Shown here: positions 1 through 10,132 of the stretch, piece by piece
Layout of the letters: the number at the start of each line of letters is the position of its first letter
Position numbering within the stretch: position 1 is the stretch's first letter
Origin: Amoebidium appalachense
Lineage: Eukaryota > Ichthyosporea
Assembly: GCA_963693365.1 (NCBI GenBank)
Contig: CAVNZM010000002.1
Location: forward strand, 12,958,001 to 13,022,000
DNA length: 64,000 nucleotides
Direction: 5' to 3'
The notes under the pieces: model-generated
Seen by the model: only the letters and a program-made list of their open reading frames with translations
What the model was told of the DNA's origin: nothing
Databases searched by the model: none
Position numbers and translations under genes: made by a program

Positions 1-32
1 ATGTGTGTAAGTGTGTTGTCTGTGTTTGGGTG

Positions 33-1091
33 TTACAGACATTCATGCTGCCTATGACTCTCACACATGGTAGCCCCACACACACACTTAACACCCCAAG
101 ACCCTAAGTGCACCTGGCAGCAATGACAAAATATCCCCACAGCCGGCGCCTTTTTCACGCCACTCTTTCCCGTCTTTGTGCCAAAATCACACTCCGAACT
201 GTCGTTTTTCGTCTTGTCCCTCTTTTTGCGCAATTTTGCTTGGAGCTCCTTCAACTTTAACTTCGTCTTTGTGTTCTCTTCAGCCCGCTGCCTCCACCAA
301 GCTCTCCCACGCTCTTCGTTCTGCTTCAATCTGTCGCGTGTGCGTGAACTAGATGATGATTTTGACGGATACAACGGTCTCTCCTCCGCATGCCGCGCGT
401 TAACAACGAGATATTTCAACCTTTCCTGTCCCGTTACTACCGACAGATGCTTTTCCCACTCGCCGGGAGCAGCAGTCAAAAACAGTTGTATCTGTTGCTC
501 TGTGAGTTCCGCCTGTTCCTGTATATTCAAGCTAATCAGACCCGAACGCGCAACAGGAACAAGCGTCAATGTCGAACCGTCTCTAACACCGCCTTGTGAA
601 AGTGTGTTGATATCCATTAACCGGGTCTCACCCAAGAGCAGGTGACAGTCCCAATGTGGCCCCAGATTCATCTGCAAGCCGATTAGTAGCTTGACGTCCC
701 TAACCGTTAGGTTTGGGTTGACTTCGAGTGCCCTTGCCTCTCCCAGCGCGTTCTTGACGCTTATTTTCAAAGCCGTGGTGTCTTCATCCGTGTCCGAAAA
801 CTCGCATAGATCTAGAGTACGTGGGGGGTCAGTCCTTGTAAGGGTTAAAGAATCCTCCCACCGTTGCTTTTTCGTGCATTCTAAATCTTGTTGTAAGAGA
901 CTGATGCTTAAAGATTCCCGGACAACGGTGGGTCCCGCGCTTAAAGGTTCGCAGGAAGAGGGTTGTGGGCTTGGGCTGCGGCTCAAGGCTTCGCGGCTTT
1001 GCGTACGTTGGGCATTGTGCTCCATGTGATTTGGGTGACTTCCGTTAATATTTAGATTTTCCGACATGGTGAAACCATAAACCATATTCAT
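33..1091 (-). CDS. Ubiquitin-like domain + AN1-like zinc finger protein (ZFAND4-like), 352 aa
   Basis: Single uninterrupted minus-strand reading frame. Residues about 108-182 form a ubiquitin-like fold: a first strand starting LKISVKNALGE, then TVRDVKLLIG as the helix, and LLLGETRLMDINTL..GVRDGSTLTLV matching the second half of ubiquitin. The middle is a charged, lysine/arginine-rich linker. The C-terminus (about 321-351) reads C-x2-C-x10-C-x-C-x4-C-x2-H-x2-H-x-C, an AN1 zinc finger except that the two histidines are 2 rather than 5 residues apart. Ubl plus C-terminal AN1 is the architecture of ZFAND4/ANUBL1; AN1 proteins are commonly linked to ubiquitin/proteasome stress functions. A second methionine at residue 9 is an alternative start. 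No intron is needed. Function is inferred from domains only; the shortened His spacing could affect zinc binding. Confidence 0.72.
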   Translation of the reverse strand: MNMVYGFTMSENLNINGSHPNHMEHNAQRTQSREALSRSPSPQPSSCEPLSAGPTVVRESLSISLLQQDLECTKKQRWEDSLTLTRTDPPRTLDLCEFSDTDEDTTALKISVKNALGEARALEVNPNLTVRDVKLLIGLQMNLGPHWDCHLLLGETRLMDINTLSQGGVRDGSTLTLVPVARSGLISLNIQEQAELTEQQIQLFLTAAPGEWEKHLSVVTGQERLKYLVVNARHAEERPLYPSKSSSSSRTRDRLKQNEERGRAWWRQRAEENTKTKLKLKELQAKLRKKRDKTKNDSSECDFGTKTGKSGVKKAPAVGIFCHCCQVHLGSWGVKCVCGATMCESHRQHECL

Positions 1092-2418
1092 GTAATGAGC
1101 AGAACTAAAAGTGCCACCTCTTCGGCTTATTTAAGGCATAATGCAACAGCGAAAGGTGCACACGTGAATTCGAAAAGCAGAGAGAAAAGTGTGTATGTAG
1201 CTGTTGGTATAAAAGCCTTTGAGGCACACTCTTTGAAGTCAGACTCGTCGGATGTGTAGCGTTTTGTATACAGAAAACCTTGTATGGGAAGAATGAGAAA
1301 TAGCTTTATGAGTGCCTTACTTGTTACTATGACGAGCTTGAGTGTTTGCTTTGTCTAATAATATTAGACTCAACACACCATGGGACCAAGGAGCAAACTA
1401 CCAGCCTGTGGCACCAGCTCAAAAACTTACTGATGCGAAAAAACGTATGGGTACAAGCACAAGCGAACTGTGCACAATGAGGTTCTCTAGAAGGTAAGGG
1501 GTGAATAAATGAGAAAAACTAAAACACAGGTACATTATTTGCGAGTAAACAGCGTAAACCCCTACATTATTTGTTTTGCTTTGTTTGTTCGGTTGTCTTA
1601 TCATCTCAAGCTTGAAGCGCGCAACTCTCGAAGCTCCAGCGAAACGAAGGTACTTTACGTAAGTTGATTTTTAGGGGGCTCCAAGAACCAAAATAACCAT
1701 CTAAATAGGGGTGCTTTTGCAATAATTCCTGTTTGGTTAAAATGATATCCGATAAATCTAGAGAAGAAATTCGAAGAAAATCCATTCGATTGGACAGCTC
1801 AAATACCGAACTTTTGTAGGCTTGAGAAAAGGATGATAAATACCCAATTGTTGGGGCCCGTGTGCTGCGTCAACGGAGTGCGGACCGCACGTGCACGCAC
1901 CTGCAGGTAACCATCACTTGCATGCATACGTGAGGAGTCACGCGGCTGAGAAGAAAGACCATAACACACATGTGGCACGCCAGCGCATTGATTCGATTAC
2001 GTTGATAATAAAGTTAACATTTCCTCTTTATGCCTATGGGTTCGCGAACGGATCGATCAACGTTGCAATTGGCGCTGGTTATGCAGCCGCATCGATGATG
2101 CCGGAGGCCGGGGCACTGGAAGAGTAAAGCCAAGGAGGGGAAGGGGTATGTGTACGGTATTATAACAATACGAATGCCGTAGATTGTTATGGCATAGTCC
2201 AGGAGCTGAAGCAACCCAAATATATAACTCATTCCAGCACAATGGGAGAATTTTTCTGCGACATGGCACAGCACTTTGGGCCGTTTGGCAAAAAGCCATG
2301 CATCTGCCGCACGGTGCGTTCCTATCCAATCAACCGCACGTTGCAAATTTTGAGACATTCGCACGCAACTCATCCGTTCATCGTCGCCTGCAGGCTGCGG
2401 CATGTCCTCAAATTTTAG
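1092..2418. other. Intergenic, no gene recognised
   Basis: AT-rich sequence between the Ubl/AN1 gene and the DIRS element. Only short unrelated open frames are present. A TATA-like CCTTAAATAAG (minus strand, about 1122-1135) lies just upstream of the Ubl/AN1 start. Positions 1542-1562 carry a 21-nt word repeated exactly at 51734-51754. Confidence 0.6.
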
Positions 2419-2694
2419 TGTACGTTTCATATGCGCAGCAGATGAAAGATGTTTCACGGATCACTTCGGGCGCAGGCAGCCGGGCGGCCCATGACGTCAC
2501 GGGCCGCGGCGCCAGGCGCAGCCGCAGCGGCGGCTGACATCGGTCTGGCGCAGCGCCTGACGTCAGGCGCCACCAGCGCCGGTATTTCCGGCGCAGCACA
2601 CTGCAGATGCAGGCCACCTTCGTTTTCGCCGTGTGCTGCACGTACGGTTTTTGTTAGCACGATTGCGTTTTCGGTGGCTAGCACACGGCGGCTC
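2419..2694 (+). repeat. DIRS-type element terminal repeat A1
   Basis: 276-bp left terminal repeat, matched by A2 at a constant offset of 8741. It begins TGTACGTTTCATATG and ends ...CACGGCGGCTC just before the gag ATG. It contains CRE-like TGACGTCA and an 18-bp palindrome at 2553-2570, so it probably carries the promoter. Confidence 0.93.
2553..2570. promoter_or_regulatory. 18-bp palindrome with CRE core in the DIRS terminal repeat
   Basis: GCGCCTGACGTCAGGCGC is a perfect palindrome centred on TGACGTCA, and is repeated at 11294-11311 in A2. A further TGACGTCA lies near 2492. bZIP/CREB-type binding is inferred from the core sequence only. Confidence 0.5.
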
Positions 2695-2698
2695 AAGT

Positions 2699-2771
2699 AT
2701 GGAAGTAGACCCAACAGACAATGGCCCTGCAGCACAGGCAGGGCAGGCGGCGCGCCCTCCTGTGCAGGACG

Positions 2772-2834
<63 letters not shown>

Positions 2835-3901
2835 TTGCCCTGACCCCTGAGCTGGCAGCGACCATTCGCATGTTTGCTTCTGAGGTGGCCAACGCGACCC
2901 GTCAGGCCCTGCAGGCCAGCCCGGCCCCCCCTTCCCAGCAAGATCTTCTCCTGCGCGCCTTCCCCCACCTCGTCAACCTTGGCGGGGGCGGAACCGGTAG
3001 GAACCCCCCTGTCACGGGGCCCCCTGCCGCTGCGGCGGGGGCCGTGGATGCTGTAGAGCAACCCCCCGGCAACGCCAACAAGCGCCCCCGTGAGGAGGAC
3101 CCTCAGGGCGGCGACATGCACCAGCTGCCTCCGCCGCCCAATGCCCTGCAACTGGCCGTTTGGGGGGCCAGCCAGCGCAGCCAGTCGAACCCACCCTGCC
3201 CCCACCTGTCCCCGGAGGTCCGGGGGGCTGCCATCTTCGAGCCTATGCAGCATTTCGCTTTACTCGACCTGCTGCCGCCCACGGGCTCTTCTGTCCACAC
3301 GCAGCGCCAGCCGGTTTCCCTGCCTGGCCTGCCTGCTGGCACGGTTGTGCTGCAGACGCCTGGCACCCAGCGCCAGCCCGCCCTGTGCCCGGACCTGCAG
3401 ACCTACCTGCGCTGCATCTTGCAGCTGCTACGCCTACGCATCAACGCCGACGCCCCCGTCACGGCCCTGCTGGCCCACGCCGAGTTTGTGGCCACTGAGT
3501 TGGCACCCGAGTACCAGTGGGCTGCCATCATGCGCTGGGAGGATGCACACCGCCGGTCGTGCGCTGCCTCTGGCCGCCCACTCGACGCACCCGACGCTGT
3601 GCAGCTGGCCGTCACGGTGTCCCTGTCTGGTGCCCGCCTGCACCAGGCACCCACCGCTCCCCGCACACCCCGGCAGCCTGCCTCTGGGGGGGCCACAGCC
3701 AGCCCTCGCGCCAGCCCGGCCCCTGCTGCGGATGAGATATGCCGGGGCTTCAACACGGCCAAGGGCTGCACCAGGAAGGGACCCAACCCTTGCCGCTACA
3801 AGCACGCCTGCCTGAAGTGCGGCTCAGCGGCGCACGGCGCACACGCCTGCCCTCCCAACCCAGCCAACGGGGCGGGGGAAGGGGGGGCCAACCCGGCTTA
3901 G
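2699..3901 (+). CDS. DIRS-type gag-like protein with polyQ and zinc knuckle, 400 aa
   Basis: Starts at the first ATG after repeat A1 (MEVDPTDNG). An uninterrupted CAG tract (about 2777-2831) encodes a glutamine run near the N-terminus. The C-terminus has two cysteine/histidine clusters: C-x8-C-x7-C-x3-H (from CRGFNTAKGC) followed by a canonical CCHC knuckle C-x2-C-x4-H-x4-C (CLKCGSAAHGAHAC). This pairing is typical of the nucleic-acid-binding Gag-like ORF1 of DIRS-type elements. The stop TAG at 3899-3901 is overlapped by the RT frame, which lies one base back (-1). The polyQ length may be polymorphic or mis-sequenced. Confidence 0.85.
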
Positions 3902-5217
3902 GGGGCCCAGCCCCCTTTCGGGCAGGGGCTGACGTCCGCGCTGGGCCTGCCCTCTCCGTTGCCCTGCGGGGCCCATGGTCGCCCCCCCCAGCGGCACCAC
4001 CACAGACCGTATCCGTCCCCAACTTCCGCCGTTTGTTTGAGTTGTTTCCGCACCCCGACAGTGCGTTTCAGCAGGCTCTGCTCCGCGACTTAGAGCTGGG
4101 CTTCTCGGTCGGTTACTTCGGCGAGCGGGTCACCCGGGTGGGCCGAAACCACCCGTCCGCGCTGGCGGCCCGTGAGCAGCTTGCAGCCGACATTGCGAAG
4201 GAAGTGGCATGCGGCCACATCCTGGGCCCCTTCACCCGCGACGAGATGGTGGCCCTTTATCCTTATTTTGTATCCTCGCCCCTCGGGGCAGTTCCCAAAA
4301 AGGGCGGCACGGGCGTCCGCCGCATCCACGACCTTTCCTTCCCGCGTGGCTCCAGTATCAACGATGGGGTCGATTACCCGGATCAGCTGGAGTACATCAC
4401 CATCCGCACGGTGATGCAAACAGTAGCTCGGCTCGGCCAGGGCTGCTTCCTCGGGGCATACGACGTGAAGGGTGCCTTTCGTCACGGCCCGGTGCACCCA
4501 GACGACCAGCCACTGCTGTCGTTCCAGCTGCTAGGCGCGTTCTATGTGGAGACCCGCCTACCGTTTGGCTTGCGGTCCAGCCCAGCGTTCTGGGAACGCA
4601 TAGCTCAGGCCCTGCAGCACTTCGCCCACGCCCTCAACGCCACAGAGACACAGCATTTTGTGGACGACTTCTTTTTCGGCGGCCGTACGCTGCAAGAGTG
4701 CGCCTTCAACATGCTGGTGTTTCGGTGGGTGTGCTCGAAGGTGGGTGTTACGCTTGCCGACGACAAAGTGCAGCTGCCCTCTCACACGCTCATCTACTCT
4801 GGGCTCGAGTGGGACACTCTGCGCATGGAGGCCCGCTTACCTGCCATCAAGCTGACCGAGCTCCGGGCCCTGCTAGCCGATTGGCGGGGTCGCACCAAGG
4901 CCACTGTTCGAGACCTACGGTCCCTGTGCGGCAAGCTCATGTGGTGTGCTCAGGTTGTGGCGCTGGGGCGTGCCCGTGCCTTTCTTCAACGCTTGCTTCA
5001 TCTGCTGGCGGAGGCTGAGAGGGCCGGCCTAGGGCCCCACCACCACATCCGTGTCTGCGCCGACGCACGAGCCGACGTTGTGCTGTGGTCGGAGTTCCTC
5101 CCCGAGTGGAACGGCATACGTGTGCTTACCCCCCCCGTGCATCACATGTTCACCACAGATGCGGCCGGCAGCATAGGATGCGGTGGTAGTACTGGGGTCA
5201 AGCGTGGTTTCACCTAG
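3902..5217 (+). CDS. DIRS-type reverse transcriptase
   Basis: The frame is open from 3739, overlapping the end of gag in the -1 frame; homology-like content starts around 3900-4020. RT motifs in order: PKKGGTGVRRIHDLS, motif A YDVKGAF (4459 onward), motif B LPFGLRSSPAFW, motif C FVDDFF (aspartates at 4663-4668), motif D-like VTLADDKVQLP and YSGLEWDT. The FVDD box and spacing fit DIRS/Ngaro RTs. No canonical -1 slippery heptamer is obvious at the gag/RT overlap; a G7 run at 3881-3887 is the only candidate. The frame reaches FTTDAAGSIGCGG, the first strand of RNase H, and then runs into a stop at 5217, so RT and RNase H are separated by a frameshift. Confidence 0.9.
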
Positions 5218-5621
5218 CATGGACGGACCATTGGCGCACGGTCATTGCTGGCGGAGATGTGTGGGCTTCCGTGCTGTTTGAGCTGGCTGGCATTGCCGTG
5301 GCCCTGGCCTGTTGGGGTCCCAGCTGTCGCAACAGCCACATACGCGTGCTCACCGATAACGACGGTGCAGTATCTACGATCGCGTCCCGTCACTCCCCCG
5401 TCCCTGCCATTGCCCGGGTGCTGCGTCTCATCACGCTGATGGAAATGCGCTACACGGTGCTGGTCTCGGCCAAGCACATCCCTGGCGTGGAAAACTCGAT
5501 TGCGGATGCCATCTCGCGAGCACAGTGGGCCACTTTCGACCGGCTGCACCCGTGGCACGCACCAGTCCCAACACCCGTGCCTGAGTGGCTAGCGGGGTGG
5601 TTTGCTGCCCCTCTCTCGTGA
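5205..5621 (+). CDS. DIRS-type RNase H domain (frameshifted from RT)
   Basis: Continues the RT polyprotein in another frame, picking up at WFHLAWTDHWRTVIAGGDVW. It carries the FELAGIAVALACW helix, LTDNDGAV with a catalytic aspartate, and KHIPGVENSIADAISRAQW with the His/Asp-containing end of RNase H. The first catalytic Asp (TTDAAG) lies upstream in the RT frame, so a single indel near 5190-5205 breaks the domain in this copy. The frame ends at a TGA at 5619-5621. Confidence 0.85.
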   Translation, partial: WFHLAWTDHWRTVIAGGDVWASVLFELAGIAVALACWGPSCRNSHIRVLTDNDGAVSTIASRHSPVPAIARVLRLITLMEMRYTVLVSAKHIPGVENSIADAISRAQWATFDRLHPWHAPVPTPVPEWLAGWFAAPLS

Positions 5622-5913
5622 TGGGGCTGGGCCGAGCCCCCTCCCCTGTTCCTTTGCCTTCGTATTGGGCTTGGCGTGTGGGCTGTGGGGGGCACCGACA
5701 CCCCCCCTTCCCCCCTTCCCACTTTGTATATCGCACGAGTCATGTTCTGCAGTGGCGGCCGGGGCCGGCCCCCCCCCCACTACACGAATTCGCTCGGATT
5801 CCCTCACTCACCCGGTGGAGTGTTTGGGACAATACATTACGGTCTTACGGTGTACACACGGTGTGCCTCTTTGTTCTGTGCTGGCCCGCAGTGCCAACTG
5901 CTTGTGGCGTGTC

Positions 5914-5945
<32 letters not shown>

Positions 5946-6182
5946 TCCTTCCCTCCCCCCCAACCCCCCCAACCCCACCCTGCCACCCCCTCCACCCGCC
6001 CCTTCGATCGTGCATGCTTAACCTCGGTGTTACACACACATGCTCATACACACCCACACACTAGCGCACACACACGCACGCCTACACCGCGGCTTGTGCG
6101 CGCATGTGACAGCGCATACCCCCCCTCCCCTTCCCCCGCCCTCCCTGCCAGCGCTGCATGCATCCTCTGCCCTTTAGCTACG

Positions 6183-6218
<36 letters not shown>

Positions 6219-6337
6219 TTGTCTGCCTGCCTGTGCACCCGCTTGCCTGCCGCCCACCCCGCTCGTTGCCTTTACCCCCCCCCCCCCCCCTGGGACTCTT
6301 AGACTAGGCATGATGCTCACACAGCTCTGTCCCTGCA
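5622..6337 (+). other. C-rich spacer between RNase H and recombinase frames
   Basis: Dominated by C homopolymers (5919-5944, 6182-6218, 6276-6290) and CA-rich sequence. No domain is recognisable. The sequence immediately before the recombinase frame, CTGTCCCTGCAG|GT, resembles a 3' splice site, so this may be an intron or simply an expanded spacer. Confidence 0.5.
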
Positions 6338-6569
6338 GGTGGCTTCAATCTCCCCTTTGGTGGCGACCATGGTAGGCTTGCCCAGTGGTTCACCCCCGAG
6401 GTTTTGGCCCGTGTCCCGGAGGTGGCCCGCACCATCACTCGGCTGTCAGTGGGCGACAGCGCGGAGTCCTCCTACTCGTCCTACCAGCGCCAGTTTATCG
6501 ACTTCATCTACGCAATGGACTGCCGCAATCCTGATGGTGGTTACCTGCCAGCCTGCCCAGCCCAAGTGC

Positions 6570-6574
6570 AGCTG
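6570..6574. repeat. Target site duplication, left copy
   Basis: AGCTG immediately before the LTR that starts TGTAAACAG; matched by AGCTG at 10128-10132. Confidence 0.92.
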
Positions 6575-7054
6575 TGTAAACAGTTGGACTAGTTAGGATA
6601 AGGCAGAGTACAACTGAATCAAAATAAAGACAGAGAACGGGTAGAAAGGCACACGCGGCCAGGTTGCTTTTACTATGGGCCGACTCAGTCTGTCTCAGAC
6701 TTCACTGATGTGATCCCCGTACTGGGACGGCTTTCTTATATAGCCCCCAGGTTTCGGATCAAGGCCCAGGATTGGTTCATCCGCGGCCAGCGCGGGTGGC
6801 AACATGCCATTCGTGATTCTGGTGCGGTCCGAGCCAGTCAGACCTTTGTCCTATTTATGCAAACCTCTTATTGGTTCACTTCGTTTATGTGGTATGCAGC
6901 TGAAGAACCATATATGGTTCAATTCTTAGGTCAGAGTGAGTCCTATTGGTGCGGACATAATATTTATGTGATATTCATGACAAAGCACGAATCGTGTGCT
7001 AGTAGATCACATTCTTTAGTAAACATGTACAGTTCATGTGTACAGTTGTTTACA
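6575..7054 (-). repeat. LTR (3' LTR in element orientation), 480 bp
   Basis: Terminal inverted TGTAAACA...TGTTTACA. On the minus strand TATATAA (6736-6742) is a plausible TATA box, about 30 nt upstream of a likely start region. It appears identical to the right LTR. Confidence 0.92.
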
Positions 7055-7065
7055 CTCCCCCCCTT
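7055..7065 (-). promoter_or_regulatory. Polypurine tract of the LTR retrotransposon
   Basis: The minus strand reads AAGGGGGGGAG directly upstream of the 3' LTR TGTAAACA, the expected site and composition for plus-strand priming. Confidence 0.8.
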
Positions 7066-9547
7066 GTCGGGAGCCTGGTGGTGTCGTTAGACAAGCAAAC
7101 CACCAGGCTGAGAGGCGATAAACAACCTTCAGCGAGAATTCTTGTGTGTGCCGAGCTGCTGGACAGAACAGAGCAAGGACGGTGGAATAGAGTTGTGCAC
7201 GTCTATGAGCACTTCTTCATTTGCCAAAACGTAAATTCATGCAGCATTCTTCTGTGATTTCATTTTCGTGGCGAAGATTGTTGCAGAGTGTGCGTGCGAA
7301 TAATTCGCTAAGCCTTCGTCTCTGTGCTTGGCTTTTCTGTAGAAGTAGTATTTTCCTTTTTGGGAATTTTTCCTTTTTAGGATACTCCCGCAGATTCGTT
7401 TTCAATTGCGAGTAATTTGGTTGTGTGGATGAATGATCATACCAAACATTCGATAATGAATATAACTCGAGCCTTAGGTCACTTCGTAGCTCAGGTAGTG
7501 GTGGATAGCTTCAAGGCTTAGCCACTGCTCCTTATCCCGGTTCTACCATAAGACTGTAAGGCGAGTCACCATGGCCGGAAAAGCCACTTCTTTCATGAAC
7601 AAAGAGCACTTCTTTCCTTTCAGCTTTAACCCTGCATCATCGGAGCTGGGAAAAACAGAATAAAAATGCCCAAGTGTTCTTCGTTGGGCGACATAAAGAA
7701 ATATATCACCCGTCAGAACCAGTAAAAGCCCGGTTCATAATTCATAAGAAGAGGGTAGGCAAAGCAAGCCTCCTTCAGAAAACACATGCTTCCATTCGTG
7801 AGCAGTTTTCGTATCCCATTTGCCAGCCATTTTCGTTGAGCAGGGGGATTCCAGGCATAATACATTCTTCTGGAGGCTTGGCCTAAAAAGAAAAGTCGTC
7901 GGAGTCGCCCTTTCTTTTGTAAGCAACTTCGTGAGCGCGCTTCGTGTTTTCATATTCTCCAGTGCAGGTCTGGATGGTGCCCCATCCTCTGCTTCATTTG
8001 TAGGTGGCCCTACTGTAGGTTCTGTTCGTTGTGTGGAATACCAAAACCATTCGTATTCGTGGAACTGCTTTGTGCTGTGCTTTCTTTCGTGTTGGTGTTC
8101 ATGAAGTTACCCCGTTCACACACCCTACTTCTTACATACATTAGATGTAAGTAGCTGCCTGGTGAGTGTGTGGTTCGTGTTCGTGGCATTCTTCTGTTCC
8201 TTCGTGAGAAGAATATTCGTTTTAGCAGAGGTGCCCAATAAGGCAGCTTGTGGGGTTGTCTCCCGCATGTGCCCATTGGTGGGGTATGCACGTGCTAAAT
8301 TGTTACAGTGTCATCATATTGCAAGGGAATAACATGGTCACCTCCGTACCAGGGCCTAGTAGGTACACATGATGGTCCGATGTGTTAGTCAACAACACCT
8401 TGCATTCGTATTCGTATTTGTCTTCCACGTCACTTTCTTCAGTAGTGAAGGAGGGTATTCGTAATTCGAAACTGAAAGGCTTCCAGCCAAAATACTGACA
8501 CTGTATGATGGGGTTGTGAGGGAGCGGTGCCCATACCACATTCTTTTGTTCTGGTGGGGGTGTGCCGGCAGCTAGTGCAAGGCTTGACAGTGTAATTGGT
8601 ATGTTACACAGTATTGCCACAGACGGGCATTCACCTTAAAATTCGTACCCAACACCTTCTTTGTTTTTCACATGCATGAACAAAAGTTCTGCATCGACTT
8701 TATTACATGCCTTTTGTGCACCAAGAGTGCAAATTCGTTAGGGCGTGGCACCAGGAAGGGCCGCCATACATGAGTCAGGCATATGTTCGTAATGTGTTTA
8801 GGCATGCCAGCATACATTCATGCGCATGTTGTGCATCCTGGGCGCTAAACTATGGGGCATGCTGTATTCGAGAACAGCAAGGGATTCGAAGCATGCATGC
8901 AACACTACTTTCATAAGATCTTAGGTCCTACATGCTATAGCAACAGCGACTATCTTCTTCGTTAAGTGCATTTGTGCTGAAAGTGGCCGTGCATCTGGCT
9001 TGCGAGTGTGGACGTGCATGCGGTGGCATGGACACGATGGCAGTGTGCAATAGGGCAATGCACGCAAGGGCAACGGTTTTATTTTCTTCCTAACATAGAG
9101 GGGGCTGTGTGCATTGCAACCCAAGCAGTGTTGTGCATTTGTCCTTTCATTTTCGTATTTCCAGTTCATTTTGCTTTCGTTTTTCGTTTTTTGTCGTTTG
9201 ATAACTTCGTTACTTCGTTTTGTTTTCGTGTTGCATTCATTTCGTATTTCCTCTATGCAATCGTTTGTCGTTAATTCTTTATTTCATTGTGTATTCGTGA
9301 TGGTTCGTTTTTCGTTGGTTCATTGCTTCGTTAGCAATTCTTTATTCGTTTGTTCGTGTATTCGTTGTTTCGTTGTGTATTCGTTTTTCTTCACATTTTT
9401 GATGTGTCGTAGCAAAAGAAGTTTTACATGCTTTCAATTCTTTCCGTGTAGGTGGGCTGGCCACTTCAAACTTGTAGGTGTATATATTCTAAGCCGGACA
9501 AGGAAAGATGTGCCTATCATCGGGGTAAAAAGGATTGTGATCGGCCA

Positions 9548-9632
9548 TGGGAGATTCTTGAGCTGATTGAAAGATGTGAGATTCTTGAACTGATTGAAAG
9601 ATGTGAGATTCGAAGGATGCGAGATTCTTGAA
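9548..9632 (-). repeat. 27-bp tandem repeats in the leader of the LTR element
   Basis: The unit GATTCTTGA(G/A)CTGATTGAAAGATGTGA occurs twice and then in a truncated form just inside the primer-binding site. The adjoining 9150-9420 stretch is unusually rich in TTCGT (ACGAA in element orientation). Confidence 0.65.
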
Positions 9633-9635
9633 CTG

Positions 9636-9646
9636 CGCGGTCGCCA
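9636..9646 (-). promoter_or_regulatory. Primer-binding site (tRNA-Arg type)
   Basis: The plus strand reads CGCGGTCGCCA, which equals the 3' end of a eukaryotic tRNA-Arg acceptor (...CGCGGTCG) plus the added CCA. The minus-strand RNA would pair with this tRNA, one base inside the LTR. Identity of the tRNA is from knowledge of tRNA-Arg sequences, not a search. Confidence 0.75.
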
Positions 9647-9647
9647 A

Positions 9648-10127
9648 TGTAAACAGTTGGACTAGTTAGGATAAGGCAGAGTACAACTGAATCAAAATAA
9701 AGACAGAGAACGGGTAGAAAGGCACACGCGGCCAGGTTGCTTTTACTATGGGCCGACTCAGTCTGTCTCAGACTTCACTGATGTGATCCCCGTACTGGGA
9801 CGGCTTTCTTATATAGCCCCCAGGTTTCGGATCAAGGCCCAGGATTGGTTCATCCGCGGCCAGCGCGGGTGGCAACATGCCATTCGTGATTCTGGTGCGG
9901 TCCGAGCCAGTCAGACCTTTGTCCTATTTATGCAAACCTCTTATTGGTTCACTTCGTTTATGTGGTATGCAGCTGAAGAACCATATATGGTTCAATTCTT
10001 AGGTCAGAGTGAGTCCTATTGGTGCGGACATAATATTTATGTGATATTCATGACAAAGCACGAATCGTGTGCTAGTAGATCACATTCTTTAGTAAACATG
10101 TACAGTTCATGTGTACAGTTGTTTACA
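9648..10127 (-). repeat. LTR (5' LTR in element orientation), 480 bp
   Basis: Same 480-bp sequence as the left LTR. It is followed, in element orientation, after one base by the primer-binding site. Confidence 0.92.
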
Positions 10128-10132
10128 AGCTG
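10128..10132. repeat. Target site duplication, right copy
   Basis: AGCTG immediately after the right LTR; removing the element and one copy restores the recombinase reading phase. Confidence 0.92.

Larger units (their letters stand above)
6575..10127 (-). mobile_element. Non-autonomous LTR retrotransposon nested in the DIRS recombinase gene
   Basis: Two 480-bp direct repeats (6575-7054 and 9648-10127), identical by eye, begin TGTAAACA and end TGTTTACA. They are flanked by the 5-bp target duplication AGCTG (6570-6574 and 10128-10132). Orientation is minus: next to the right LTR the minus strand reads TGGCGACCGCG, complementary to a tRNA-Arg 3' end, and next to the left LTR it reads AAGGGGGGGAG, a polypurine tract. 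The 2.6-kb interior has no RT, integrase or protease, and only short frames such as a 105-residue minus-strand one at 8303-8620. This fits a LARD/TRIM-type passenger mobilised by an autonomous Gypsy or BEL relative. Identical LTRs imply a very recent insertion, later than the DIRS insertion. Confidence 0.93.

Noticed and set aside
178-1029. Plus-strand open frames opposite the Ubl/AN1 gene
   Set aside because: Shadows of the minus-strand coding sequence, with no domain content.
3879-3890. Programmed -1 frameshift signal between gag and RT
   Set aside because: The G7 run in this phase does not form an X-XXY-YYZ heptamer, so I do not call a frameshift site; an indel is equally likely.
7485-7560. 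tRNA-like stretch (TAGCTCAGGTAGTGG ... GGTTCTACC)
   Set aside because: A- and B-box-like words are present but arms do not pair into a cloverleaf and there is no matching acceptor stem; it lies inside the LTR element.
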